Source of the DNA: Cellvibrionales bacterium UBA4495
GTDB lineage: Bacteria; Pseudomonadota; Gammaproteobacteria; Pseudomonadales; Porticoccaceae
Assembly: GCA_002388905.1 (NCBI GenBank)
Contig: DGNJ01000017.1
Span: 1 to 27,109 of the forward strand
DNA length: 27,109 nucleotides
Direction of reading: 5' to 3'
The notes under the pieces were generated by a model. The model saw only the letters and a list, made by a program, of their open reading frames with translations, searched no databases and was not told the DNA's origin. This document shows, one piece after another, positions 1-7,375 of the stretch (position 1 is its first letter; the number at the start of each line of letters is the position of its first letter). A program made the translations under genes and the position numbers.

Positions 1-141
1 ATGACCCTCAAGTATCAGGCCTTTATCGGCGAGAACAAACCGGCGGACTGGCCGGGCGGCGGCAAGGTCTACGAGGGCTTTGCCAAGGACGACACCCAGT
101 GGGAGTGGTGGCTCGCGTACCGCGAGGCCATGCTCGGTTGA
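1..141 (+). CDS. Rieske ring-hydroxylating oxygenase alpha subunit, C-terminal fragment
   Basis: This is the last 46 residues of a gene that begins upstream of the window; the frame is open from base 1 to the TGA at 139-141. The identification rests on comparison with the complete Rieske alpha subunit downstream (851-2230): aligned by eye without gaps, 36 of 46 residues match, including the shared stretches WPGGG, EGFAKDDTQW and WWLAYR. The Rieske centre and iron-binding domain lie outside the window. The ATG at base 1 is probably an internal methionine, because it aligns with a Leu in the paralogue. A beta-subunit gene follows 52 bases later, so this alpha and that beta probably form one oxygenase. 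Family assignment is firm through the paralogue; the substrate is unknown. Confidence 0.85.
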   Translation: MTLKYQAFIGENKPADWPGGGKVYEGFAKDDTQWEWWLAYREAMLG

Positions 142-193
142 TCGGTCACCGGACAACAGGCACGCCAATTAAAGGTCAAACGGAGAGTATGCA

Positions 194-762
194 ATGAGCG
201 AAGTATTCAACCCCGCCGTGGACAATTCCGGGGAGCCCGCGGTTACCGACCGGGTGCCGGTGGGTTCCGACATGTATAACCGGATTGTCGAATTCCTCTA
301 CGACGAAGCGGCCCTGCTCGACAACCTGCAACTGAACGAGTGGGCGAAGTGCTTTACCGAGGATATCGTCTATCAGGCGCCGGTGAAGGTGACCCAACCC
401 GCTCGGACAAGAAGAAGAAAGGACGGCCCATGATGCACCTGTTCGAGAATCACGAATCGATGATGCTGCGCATCTTCCGTATCGAGGATACCAACGTGGC
501 CTGGTCCGAGGAGCCCGCGTCCCGGACACGGCGGCTGATTACCAACGTTATCGTTCATAAAACCGAGCGCGAGAGCGAGTACGACGTGACCAGCTACTTC
601 CTGGTAACCCGCAACCGTTTCGAGCAGCACGAGTACCAGCTGATGTCCGGCAAACGCATGGACCGGTGGCGGCTAGAGAACGGTGAGCTCAAGTTGGCGC
701 GCCGGATCATCGACCTGGACATGTCGGTGCTGAGCATGCCCAACCTGGCGATCTTCTTCTAA
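194..762 (+). pseudogene. Ring-hydroxylating dioxygenase beta subunit, split by a one-base frameshift
   Basis: The beta (small) subunit of Rieske dioxygenases has an NTF2/SnoaL-like fold and supports the alpha-subunit hexamer. Here it lies in two frames. The first part (194-433) begins at an ATG with GGAGAG upstream and covers the N-terminal helices (NRIVEFLYDEAALLDN, then EWAKCFTEDIVYQAPVKVT). The second part, in the -1 frame, carries MMHLFENHESMMLRI, then WSEEPASRTRRLITNV, and ends at the TAA 760-762. Adding one C to the CCC at 398-400 joins them as VTQPRSDKKKKGRPMMHLF and gives 189 residues, a normal length for this family. The first frame stops at TGA 431-433, which overlaps an ATG of the second frame at 430-432 (ATGA), so separate translation of the C-terminal part (430-762) is conceivable. 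Either the base call is wrong or the gene is broken; the sequence alone cannot decide. Confidence 0.8.
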
Positions 763-785
763 AGGGCCCCCGTCAATAGCCTGAG

Positions 786-814
786 GATTTGCCCGGAAAG
801 AGATTATCTATACT
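786..814 (+). promoter_or_regulatory. Possible promoter before the second Rieske alpha gene
   Basis: A good -10 hexamer, TATACT, lies at 809-814, 37 bases before the ATG at 851, in the 88-base gap after the beta-subunit gene. No convincing -35 is visible: the TTTGCC at 788-793 would leave only 15 bases of spacing. It may allow the second oxygenase to be expressed separately from the first pair. The call is weak. Confidence 0.3.
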
Positions 815-850
815 GAAATATGGCTCCGACACAACCGTGTGAGGTAAGTG

Positions 851-2230
851 ATGAACATAGCAGCCAACGGAATCCGGCATTTGAGCGACGGCAGATCGCT
901 TGACGACCTGATCAAGCGCGACACCCGCGAGGTGTCCCTGGCGGTGATGAATGACGCAGAACTCTACGAATGGGAGCTGCAACAGCTTTTCGGCAGGTGC
1001 TGGAACCTCATGGGCCACGAGTCCGAGATTCCCGAGCCCAACGACTACATGGTGCGCCCCATCGGCGAGGACGAACTCATTATCGCGAGGGACCGAAAGG
1101 GTGAGATCCATGCGTCCCTCAATGTTTGCCCCCACCGGGGCATGCGCGTGGCCCTGGGCGAGGAGGGCAACTCCCCGGTGCACAAATGCATCTATCACGG
1201 CTGGGCCTTCCGCCCCAACGGCGATTTTGTCGGTGCCCCCGCCGAAAAGGAGAAGATGCACGGGACTATCCGCGATAAATCCGAGCTGGGCCTTAAGAAA
1301 GCCCGCGTGGCACTCTACGGCGGCCTGATCTTCGCCACCTGGGAGCACGACGGACCCTCCCTCGAGGATTACCTGGGCGACTTCAGGTTCTATCTGGACA
1401 TGCTCTGGAACCGTACCGACAGGGGAACGGAAGTCCTGGGGCCGCCCCAGAAAGTCCTTATCAACTGCAACTGGAAAAGTGCGGCCGAGCAGGCCGCCGG
1501 CGGCGACGGCTTTCATACGATATCCCTGCACCGATGGCTCATTGACGCCGGGCTCTTCGTTAATGCCGAGGACGGCACGCCGCCCGCCATGTACGGCGTC
1601 AATGTCAGCGCCAACGGCCATGTGGTCCGCTGTATTCCCGTCGACATGACCTTCGCCCGTGCCAAAGGCGCCGGTAAAATGAGTCTGGAGGAGCGGCTCC
1701 AGGAGTTGCCACCCCCGGGAATCACCCCGGAATTGGTCCCCCAGTTGAGCAAGCACCTGTCCGACGACCAGATCCGGTTGCTGGTGGAAAAGGCGCCCCA
1801 GGTGGGCGGTATTTTCCCCAATGTGAATTTCCTGTTCGTTTATGCGCCGCAGTCCGACGGCACCATGCTTGGCGCCATGGGTATTCATATCATCGTGCCC
1901 AGGGGAGTGGATAAATGCGAGTTCTGGACCTGGATGTTCGCCGAAAAGGATTGTCCGGAACCCATCAAAGAAAAGATGCTGCGCAACGCGGTGCAGCAGA
2001 TCGGGTCCTCGGGCCTGATCGAGCAGGACGACACCGATACCTGGCCGCATATCACCCGCAGTGCCCGGGGCGCCATCGGCCGCCGTGACCTGACCCTCAA
2101 ATACCAGGCCACCGACGGTGAGAACAAACCCGAGGGCTGGCCCGGTGGTGGGCACGTCTTTGAGGGCTTTGCCAAGGACGACACCCAGTGGTACTGGTGG
2201 CTGGCCTATCGGGACGCCATGCTTCCCTAG
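851..2230 (+). CDS. Rieske aromatic ring-hydroxylating dioxygenase, alpha (catalytic) subunit
   Basis: This is the large subunit of a two-iron-site oxygenase that adds O2 to an aromatic or polycyclic substrate using electrons from a ferredoxin/reductase chain, neither of which is encoded in the window. The 459 residues are a normal length. The Rieske [2Fe-2S] ligands are visible as C93-P-H95 and C113-x-Y-H116-G-W. The mononuclear iron site follows as D219-G-F-H222, with H227 five residues on, matching the Asp/His/His spacing known from naphthalene dioxygenase. The third iron ligand is probably one of the acidic residues in EQDDTDTW (391-398). I chose the ATG at 851, six bases after GAGG (841-844), over the GTG at 848. 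The C-terminus closely resembles the partial alpha subunit at 1-141, so the two are tandem paralogues flanking one beta gene. The substrate is not predictable. Confidence 0.93.
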   Translation: MNIAANGIRHLSDGRSLDDLIKRDTREVSLAVMNDAELYEWELQQLFGRCWNLMGHESEIPEPNDYMVRPIGEDELIIARDRKGEIHASLNVCPHRGMRVALGEEGNSPVHKCIYHGWAFRPNGDFVGAPAEKEKMHGTIRDKSELGLKKARVALYGGLIFATWEHDGPSLEDYLGDFRFYLDMLWNRTDRGTEVLGPPQKVLINCNWKSAAEQAAGGDGFHTISLHRWLIDAGLFVNAEDGTPPAMYGVNVSANGHVVRCIPVDMTFARAKGAGKMSLEERLQELPPPGITPELVPQLSKHLSDDQIRLLVEKAPQVGGIFPNVNFLFVYAPQSDGTMLGAMGIHIIVPRGVDKCEFWTWMFAEKDCPEPIKEKMLRNAVQQIGSSGLIEQDDTDTWPHITRSARGAIGRRDLTLKYQATDGENKPEGWPGGGHVFEGFAKDDTQWYWWLAYRDAMLP

Positions 2231-2240
2231 CCTGATACCC

Positions 2241-2300
2241 GGCGGTAATTATCCGCCTTGAACGGGCCCGTCATTGGGTGTCGGTCCCGCGCTTTTTTTT
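2241..2300 (+). terminator. Possible terminator with a T8 tract
   Basis: Downstream of the Rieske alpha gene there is a small hairpin, GGCGG (2241-2245) with CCGCC (2253-2257), then a perfect 10-base palindrome ACGGGCCCGT (2262-2271), and finally a run of eight T at 2293-2300. The T run is not directly attached to a strong stem, so this may be only a leaky terminator or incidental. The next gene starts at 2334 in the same direction. Confidence 0.3.
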
Positions 2301-2333
2301 CGATCTAAAACAACGATGCAAAGGAGGTTTGCC

Positions 2334-3917
2334 ATGAGTGAACAATACGAAGTGGTCATCGCGGGGGGCGGTCACAATGCCCTGATTCTCGCCTGCTACC
2401 TGGCCAAGGCCGGCGTCAAGGTCTGCGTACTTGAGCGCAACGAAAAGGCCGGTGGCGGTGTCATGACCCAGGAATACACACTGCCGGGTTTCAGGCACGA
2501 CACCCATTCCGTGGCCCATACCCTGATCCAGGGCAATCCGCTCATGCTTAACGATGAACTGGAGTTGAAATCAAAGTACGGCCTTCAGTACGTCAATCCG
2601 GAGAAAATGACGGCCGCCATTTACGAAGACGGCAGCATTCTCAAGTTCTTCTCGGATATTGATCGCACCTGCGACGCTATTGCACAGTTCTCCCAGCACG
2701 ATGCCGATGCCTATCGGGCCTTTAATGAGCAGGTTTTCAAGACCCTCGATATGCTGGTCATGGGTATGTACAGCGTGCCGCCGGATGCAGGTGCCCAGGC
2801 CGCAATGATGGACCAGAGTGCGGAAGGCAGGGAGATGATGCGAACCCAGGCGATAAGTTCCTGGGACCTGATCAGCGAGTGGTTCGAGCATCCCAAGGTC
2901 AAGATCGCCCTGGCTCGCTACGCCTCCGAGGCAATGACCAATCCCTTCGACAACGGCACCGGTTTCGGCTTCTATATCATTCTGCCGTTCATGTACCGGT
3001 ACGGTACCGGGGTCCCCGTGGGCGGCTCCTGGGCGTTGACCGAAGCGCTCCTCAAATGCCTCGACGACAATGGCGGCGTTATCCGGACCAGCAGCACCGT
3101 AGAGAAGATTCTGATCAAGAACGGCGAGGCCCGGGGCGTTGTGCTTGAAGGGGGCGAGGAAATCGAGGCTACCAAGGGGGTTGTTTCCAGTCTGCATGTC
3201 CAGCAACTCTTCCCGGACATGGTCCCCGGTGCCAAGCTCCCGGACGGGTTCGAGCGCAGCGTCAAGCGGCTCAAATACGCCAGTATCCAGCCGTTCCAGA
3301 TCCATATGGCCCTCAACGAGGATCCCAAGTTCGATACCAGCGAGGATGTGAGCGACTTTTTCTGGGTCGAGAAGTCCCACTCCGACGAAGAGGAATTCGC
3401 CAGGGCGTTCCGGGATCTGGAATACGGCTATCCGCGTCGGGACTTTGCCTGTTACGTGGGCCAACACAAGGTCGACCCCACCCGCATTCCCGAGGGCAAG
3501 GGAGCCCTGCACCTTTACGGTTTCGCACCCTATGACCTGAAGGACGGCGGGCCTCAGAAATGGGACGAGATAGGCCGGGAGGTTTACGAAGGCTTTGTCG
3601 ACGACTTGCGGGGAATGACCACCAATATGACCGACGACAACATCCTTGGCTACAACTTCCTCACGCCCCTCGACCTGGAGCGCCATGATATTGCCATGAA
3701 GCACGCCGATATCGGCCATATCGGGCTGTATAGCTGGCAGCTGGGGGGCAACCGGCCGGTGCCCGGCTGGGGGCAGTACAAGACGCCGGTGCCGAAACTC
3801 TATATGTGTGGCGCCAGCACCCATCCCGGCTCCGGAGTTACCGGTGGTTCCGGGCGCAATGCCGCCCAGGTGGTTTTCGAGGATCTGGGCCTGGATTTTG
3901 ATTCGGTTACCGGCTAA
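2334..3917 (+). CDS. Phytoene dehydrogenase-like FAD-dependent oxidoreductase
   Basis: This 527-residue protein belongs to the broad phytoene desaturase/amine oxidase-like flavoprotein family (COG1233 type). The N-terminal FAD-binding Rossmann segment reads VVIAGGGHNALILACYLAKA (residues 8-26 region), with the ribose-binding acidic residue E34 after VKVCVL. The C-terminal FAD motif is at 491-511 (MCGASTHPGSGVTGGSGRN), as in other family members. I chose the ATG at 2334, which has a near-perfect AAGGAGG seven bases upstream (2321-2327), rather than the upstream in-frame ATG at 2274. The family includes carotenoid desaturases, but no carotenoid genes are nearby. Between a Rieske oxygenase and a TonB receptor, the likely job is dehydrogenation or desaturation of a pathway intermediate (inference). 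A strong hairpin follows its stop. Confidence 0.88.
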   Translation: MSEQYEVVIAGGGHNALILACYLAKAGVKVCVLERNEKAGGGVMTQEYTLPGFRHDTHSVAHTLIQGNPLMLNDELELKSKYGLQYVNPEKMTAAIYEDGSILKFFSDIDRTCDAIAQFSQHDADAYRAFNEQVFKTLDMLVMGMYSVPPDAGAQAAMMDQSAEGREMMRTQAISSWDLISEWFEHPKVKIALARYASEAMTNPFDNGTGFGFYIILPFMYRYGTGVPVGGSWALTEALLKCLDDNGGVIRTSSTVEKILIKNGEARGVVLEGGEEIEATKGVVSSLHVQQLFPDMVPGAKLPDGFERSVKRLKYASIQPFQIHMALNEDPKFDTSEDVSDFFWVEKSHSDEEEFARAFRDLEYGYPRRDFACYVGQHKVDPTRIPEGKGALHLYGFAPYDLKDGGPQKWDEIGREVYEGFVDDLRGMTTNMTDDNILGYNFLTPLDLERHDIAMKHADIGHIGLYSWQLGGNRPVPGWGQYKTPVPKLYMCGASTHPGSGVTGGSGRNAAQVVFEDLGLDFDSVTG

Positions 3918-3925
3918 GCACCCCG

Positions 3926-3965
3926 GAATGCGTCCCGTGATGGGGCGCATTCGCCTTCTTGTTTA
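3926..3965 (+). terminator. Hairpin terminator after the FAD oxidoreductase gene
   Basis: GAATGCG (3926-3932) pairs with CGCATTC (3946-3952). The stem continues through a T-G wobble and CCC/GGG around the loop GTGAT, giving about 11 pairs. The tail GCCTTCTTGTTT (3953-3964) is T-rich but not a pure T run. It starts eight bases after the stop codon. The next gene lies 31 bases beyond in the same direction, so it may attenuate rather than fully stop transcription. Confidence 0.55.
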
Positions 3966-3995
3966 CGTTAAAACCTGCCTGGTGGGAGTTTTTAC

Positions 3996-4265
3996 ATGAA
4001 GATGTTCAGTAAAGAGGGCGTCGAGATGATGGACGTGAAGTCCTTCCTGCTCGACGGCGACAACCTGGTGATGAAGGGCAAGATGATGGGGTCCATGAAT
4101 ACCGCCGTTTACATCAAACCGGAGGATTTGGCGGAGGCCGTGTCGCTGATGCCCTGGAAAGTTATCCTGAAGATCCCGGTTCTCTACTTTAAGGGTCTTT
4201 TCCGGCGCGGGAAATCCGAGGACAAAAAAGCAACGTCGGATGATACAGACAACTACAAGTGGTGA
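3996..4265 (+). CDS. Small conserved-looking protein of unknown function
   Basis: The 89-residue product is not one I can assign. It starts at ATG 3996 with GGTGGGAG at 3981-3988. The first two-thirds reads as a compact alternating pattern (MMDVKSFLLDGDNLVMKGKM, then NTAVYIKPEDLAEAVSLM), followed by a hydrophobic stretch, WKVILKIPVLYFKGLF (about 54-69), and a charged tail rich in K, D and E. The hydrophobic stretch is flanked by lysines and arginines and could be a membrane-contacting helix. There is no signal peptide and no cysteine. Its position between the oxidoreductase and the TonB receptor suggests a role in the same catabolic unit; that is inference from context only. Confidence 0.75.
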   Translation: MKMFSKEGVEMMDVKSFLLDGDNLVMKGKMMGSMNTAVYIKPEDLAEAVSLMPWKVILKIPVLYFKGLFRRGKSEDKKATSDDTDNYKW

Positions 4266-4340
4266 TTGCTTTCAATTCATGGGGTAGATGGAATAGCCGC
4301 AGAGGAATGTATTGGCACGGTTACATAAACTGCCAAAATG

Positions 4341-4401
4341 TTCCCTTTCTCCAGTGCCTGTGATATAAAGAGTTGTCATGGGCCGGTGTTCGTGACGGCC
4401 C
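4341..4401 (+). promoter_or_regulatory. Possible extended -10 promoter and leader hairpin for the TonB receptor gene
   Basis: The 207-base gap before the receptor gene holds TGATATAAA at 4361-4369, an extended -10 element (TGn plus TATAAA). A poor -35, TTCCCT, lies 17 bases upstream at 4341-4346. Transcription would start near 4376. Just after that, GGGCCG (4380-4385) and CGGCCC (4396-4401) form a 6-base-pair hairpin with a 10-base loop. A second GATATAAA at 4453-4460 is too close to the ribosome-binding site to be its own promoter. Confidence 0.35.
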
Positions 4402-4472
4402 TCAGCACGGGTACTGAAACAGGTGCCAATAAAAAAGCCTGAAGCCAATAACGATATAAACAGGGGGTAACT

Positions 4473-6875
4473 ATGAACCTGATAAACGGAATCAAGGCGG
4501 GTTTGCTCGCTTTGGGATTAACCGCGGTGGGCCAGGGCATTGCCCAGACCGATCCAACCACACCTCCCGATGGCAGCGAGAGCCGGCAACGGGGCATTGA
4601 GGAAATCGTCATTACCGCCACTCGGCGGGAGGAAAGCTCCCAGACAGTGGCTGTTTCCGTCAACGCATACAGCCCCGAGGAACTCGAGAAACGGAACTTT
4701 CGCGAACTGCGCGACCTGACATCGATATCCCCGGGTCTACGCTTTGTTCACCAGGGCGGTGGCGGCACCATGAACGTGGTAATGCGGGGCCTGAACCGGA
4801 TTCCCCTGGGCAATGCGCCCAATGCCGTTATCACCTATTTTGCCGATGTGCCGCTGAACTTCCTCGGCTCGAACATTCCCGCCTATGACCTGGAAAGCAT
4901 ACAGGTATTAAAAGGGCCCCAGGGCACCCTGTTCGGCCGCAATGCGATCGGTGGCGCGGTGGTCATTACCCCCAAGGCACCCACCCATGAGTTTGGCGGC
5001 TACCTCAAGGGCGGGTTCGGCAATTATGACTACCAGACTTACGAGGGCGCGCTTAATCTGCCGATTGTCGAGGACAAGATAGCGTTGCGACTGTCCGGGA
5101 AAATTATCCGGCGGGACGGTTACACCGAAGCCATTGGCGTCGGCCGCGATCATGACGATATCCACCAGGACAGCTATCGGGCATCGTTGCTGGTAACACC
5201 CACCGATACCTTTGCCAACACGACCATCGTCGATTATTTTAAAGCCACCGAGGGGGGTACCGGCGCGGTCCTGGCTGAGGTACTGGATTCGGGCCTTATC
5301 CGCCTTCAGGTACCCATTGCACCCGGCTTTAATATAAGCCCTTTCGCCCCTTTCTGGGATTGCCATACCTTCGATCCGATTACCAATCCGACACCCTGTC
5401 AGGGGTTCACCCCGGAACGGGATATCGATGATGCACTGGTGCGCCAGAAGGCCGTCGGTCCCTATAAAACCTTTACCAATATCGACCAGCGCCTGTTCAG
5501 GAGACTCTGGGGCGTAACCAACCGCACCGAATGGGAACTGGGCCCCGTTACCCTGAGAAACATCCTTTCGTACCGCAATACCCACGTGGATGCGGACTTG
5601 AACTCCGATGGCCTCGCCTATACCCCGCCGATAATCGATGCTTCCGGCCATCAGCATGACGATCAGTGGAGCAATGAGTTTCAGATATTCGGCAAAGCAT
5701 TCGACGATAAGCTCGATTATATTGGCGGGCTGTTTTACATCAAGGAAGAGCCCGATGGCAAAAATGGCTTTATTTTCCCCGTTGCGTCACCTGTTGCACC
5801 CTGGGTTTCGGCATTTGTCGAGAAAATAAACCGGGCGGCCTATGGGCAGGTGGGGTATGACCTGTCGGCAATCACTGACGGCCTTAAAATCAACGTCGGC
5901 TATCGTTACAACGAAACCGAGCAGGAAACCTGTGCCATATCGTCGGTGCAACCTTCCAACATCACCCTGACACCGGATCCGCCCTTCGAGGAATCCGACT
6001 GCCGGAATTCACCCCGCGGAAGTATCATCGACACCACCGAGTACGCGAGTACCTGGAACATCGGCCTGGACTGGCAAATCAACGACAACGTTTTTGCCTA
6101 TATTGTGCGCCGGAAAGGTTATCGGGAAGGGGGGATAAACACCCCGGCCTTCAACACGCCGGCCAGCTCCGTATTGGCTCCGTTCCAGACCTATGAACCG
6201 GAAGAGCTCAAGGATATCGAGGTGGGCATAAAGACGGATTTCACGGTTGCCGGTCGTCCTGTCCGGTTCAACCTTGCCGTCTACGAAAGCAAATACAACA
6301 ATGTCATTACCTCTTTCAATACCTCGCAGGTAGTACCGGCCGATGATCCCGGCGCACCCCAGGCCAGCGCCCTGGGTATCAACACCGGCAAGCGTACCAT
6401 CAGCGGTGCCGAGTCCACCCTGATCGTCGAGCCTTTCGACGGGTTTTCGATTGCGGCATTGGCTGCTTATACCGACCAGGAGGTTGACGAGGCCACGGTG
6501 CCGAACATTCCCGGTTTACAACCGCCATCTTTGGTGCCGGCGTCCCCCCTGTGGTCCGCTTCCCTTGCCGTTACCTGGGTGCTGCCCTACCAGCCGCTGG
6601 ACGGAGAGCTTGTTTTCAATGCCGACCACTATTACCAGCAGGACTACTGGATCGGTAATGACAATCTGCCGGGCTATGAGTTGACCAACCTTCGTCTGGA
6701 CTGGAACGGCGTCAACCGTTCCGGGGTTGATGTCAGCTTCTTTGTGCGCAACGCGCTGGATATCGACGATCCTATCTCCAGCGCCACCGGCGCTGCCAGT
6801 CTTGGCGTCTTTACCCGTTCCTACAACGAACCGCGAATGTATGGCATGGAGGTCAGATACAGTTTCGGGCAATGA
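4473..6875 (+). CDS. TonB-dependent outer-membrane receptor
   Basis: This 800-residue protein is an outer-membrane beta-barrel receptor for energised uptake of large or scarce substrates. A signal peptide covers about residues 1-24 (hydrophobic core GLLALGLTAVG, cleavage likely after GIA). A TonB-box-like segment EEIVITATRREES (43-55) precedes the plug domain, which shows the typical VLKGPQGTLFGRNAIGGAV motif. The rest has the alternating aromatic and polar pattern of barrel strands, and the protein ends in VRYSFGQ, close to the usual terminal aromatic signature. Start ATG 4473 has AGGGGG just upstream. It lies inside the catabolic cluster with no siderophore genes nearby, so import of the aromatic or polycyclic substrate is more likely than iron uptake, though this is inference. 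A candidate terminator follows. Confidence 0.93.
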   Translation: MNLINGIKAGLLALGLTAVGQGIAQTDPTTPPDGSESRQRGIEEIVITATRREESSQTVAVSVNAYSPEELEKRNFRELRDLTSISPGLRFVHQGGGGTMNVVMRGLNRIPLGNAPNAVITYFADVPLNFLGSNIPAYDLESIQVLKGPQGTLFGRNAIGGAVVITPKAPTHEFGGYLKGGFGNYDYQTYEGALNLPIVEDKIALRLSGKIIRRDGYTEAIGVGRDHDDIHQDSYRASLLVTPTDTFANTTIVDYFKATEGGTGAVLAEVLDSGLIRLQVPIAPGFNISPFAPFWDCHTFDPITNPTPCQGFTPERDIDDALVRQKAVGPYKTFTNIDQRLFRRLWGVTNRTEWELGPVTLRNILSYRNTHVDADLNSDGLAYTPPIIDASGHQHDDQWSNEFQIFGKAFDDKLDYIGGLFYIKEEPDGKNGFIFPVASPVAPWVSAFVEKINRAAYGQVGYDLSAITDGLKINVGYRYNETEQETCAISSVQPSNITLTPDPPFEESDCRNSPRGSIIDTTEYASTWNIGLDWQINDNVFAYIVRRKGYREGGINTPAFNTPASSVLAPFQTYEPEELKDIEVGIKTDFTVAGRPVRFNLAVYESKYNNVITSFNTSQVVPADDPGAPQASALGINTGKRTISGAESTLIVEPFDGFSIAALAAYTDQEVDEATVPNIPGLQPPSLVPASPLWSASLAVTWVLPYQPLDGELVFNADHYYQQDYWIGNDNLPGYELTNLRLDWNGVNRSGVDVSFFVRNALDIDDPISSATGAASLGVFTRSYNEPRMYGMEVRYSFGQ

Positions 6876-6898
6876 CGCACGAGGCTGTCATTACTGAC

Positions 6899-6954
6899 GC
6901 AGGGACGCGTCGGTCCGGGCTGTTGGCTCTCTTTTTTTGTCCCTGCGGTTTTTT
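6899..6954 (+). terminator. Candidate terminator after the TonB receptor gene
   Basis: GCAGGGAC (6899-6906) pairs perfectly with GTCCCTGC (6939-6946), eight base pairs around a long 32-base loop that itself contains a T7 run. The stem is followed by GGTTTTTT (6947-6954). The long loop makes it less typical, but its position 24 bases after the stop codon and the T tract support termination. Confidence 0.45.
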
Positions 6955-7198
6955 GCCATCCGTCTGACGGTGTCCCTTCGTGGAATTTTTATGAAGAATT
7001 CAGGAAGCCATTAGTACAAGCTGAGACATACACGTACGGCCCTCGCCATGGATCACTGTTTTTGACGGCATCCAGCGGCCGGGCAAACCTACTCGCACGG
7101 GCTCTGTTGTGTTAAGAATTTATCATCAACGCAAATAACCGAGATTCCCGCCGACTCGACGCCAACTTTTAATATCTTGGTATTCACGACGCGGATAA

Positions 7199-7222
7199 CG
7201 AACAGATTTTCTGATCTGTTCG
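7199..7222. promoter_or_regulatory. Perfect 9-base inverted repeat, candidate operator
   Basis: CGAACAGAT (7199-7207) and ATCTGTTCG (7214-7222) are exact reverse complements separated by TTTCTG. It lies 154 bases before the dehydrogenase start. No T run follows on either side, so a terminator is unlikely. The geometry suits a dimeric repressor or activator. No regulator gene is in the window, so the binding protein is unknown. Confidence 0.4.
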
Positions 7223-7375
7223 ATTTGGCCTCGTATATCCATCCAGCTTTTTGGCATAAGATAAGTACCAGCCCGAATGCCGTCAGTCTATTTTACGGAG
7301 TCTGCGTTGTTACCCGGGTAGCATCGTTCGGCACCCACCGGCGTTTAAATCATATTGGGCGGGGGGTAGTGCTGC

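Larger units (their letters stand above)
6876..7375. other. 500-base intergenic region between receptor and dehydrogenase genes
   Basis: This is the longest non-coding stretch in the window and appears more A+T-rich than the genes around it. It holds a candidate terminator (6899-6954) and a perfect 9-base inverted repeat (7199-7222), listed separately. A 76-codon frame at 7177-7407 shows no recognisable protein pattern and overlaps the dehydrogenase start, so I do not call it a gene. No tRNA, small RNA or insertion sequence was recognised. The region probably contains the promoter of the dehydrogenase/hydrolase/SDR genes, but I see no convincing -35/-10 pair. Confidence 0.5.

Noticed and set aside
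340..433. Programmed -1 frameshift in the dioxygenase beta gene
   Set aside because: The second half is in the -1 frame, but no X-XXY-YYZ slippery heptamer or downstream pseudoknot is apparent, and a single missing C in a C run explains the break more simply.
773..2155. Long reverse-strand frame (460 codons) opposite the Rieske alpha gene
   Set aside because: It is the antisense shadow of a clear Rieske protein in GC-rich DNA; the translation has no family pattern.
2571..3950. Long reverse-strand frame opposite the FAD oxidoreductase gene
   Set aside because: Antisense shadow of a gene with clear FAD motifs; no domain or start signal.
7251..7294. Sigma70 or sigma54 promoter around TTGGCA at 7251
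   Set aside because: No matching -10 at 16-18 bases and no TTGC element at the sigma54 distance.
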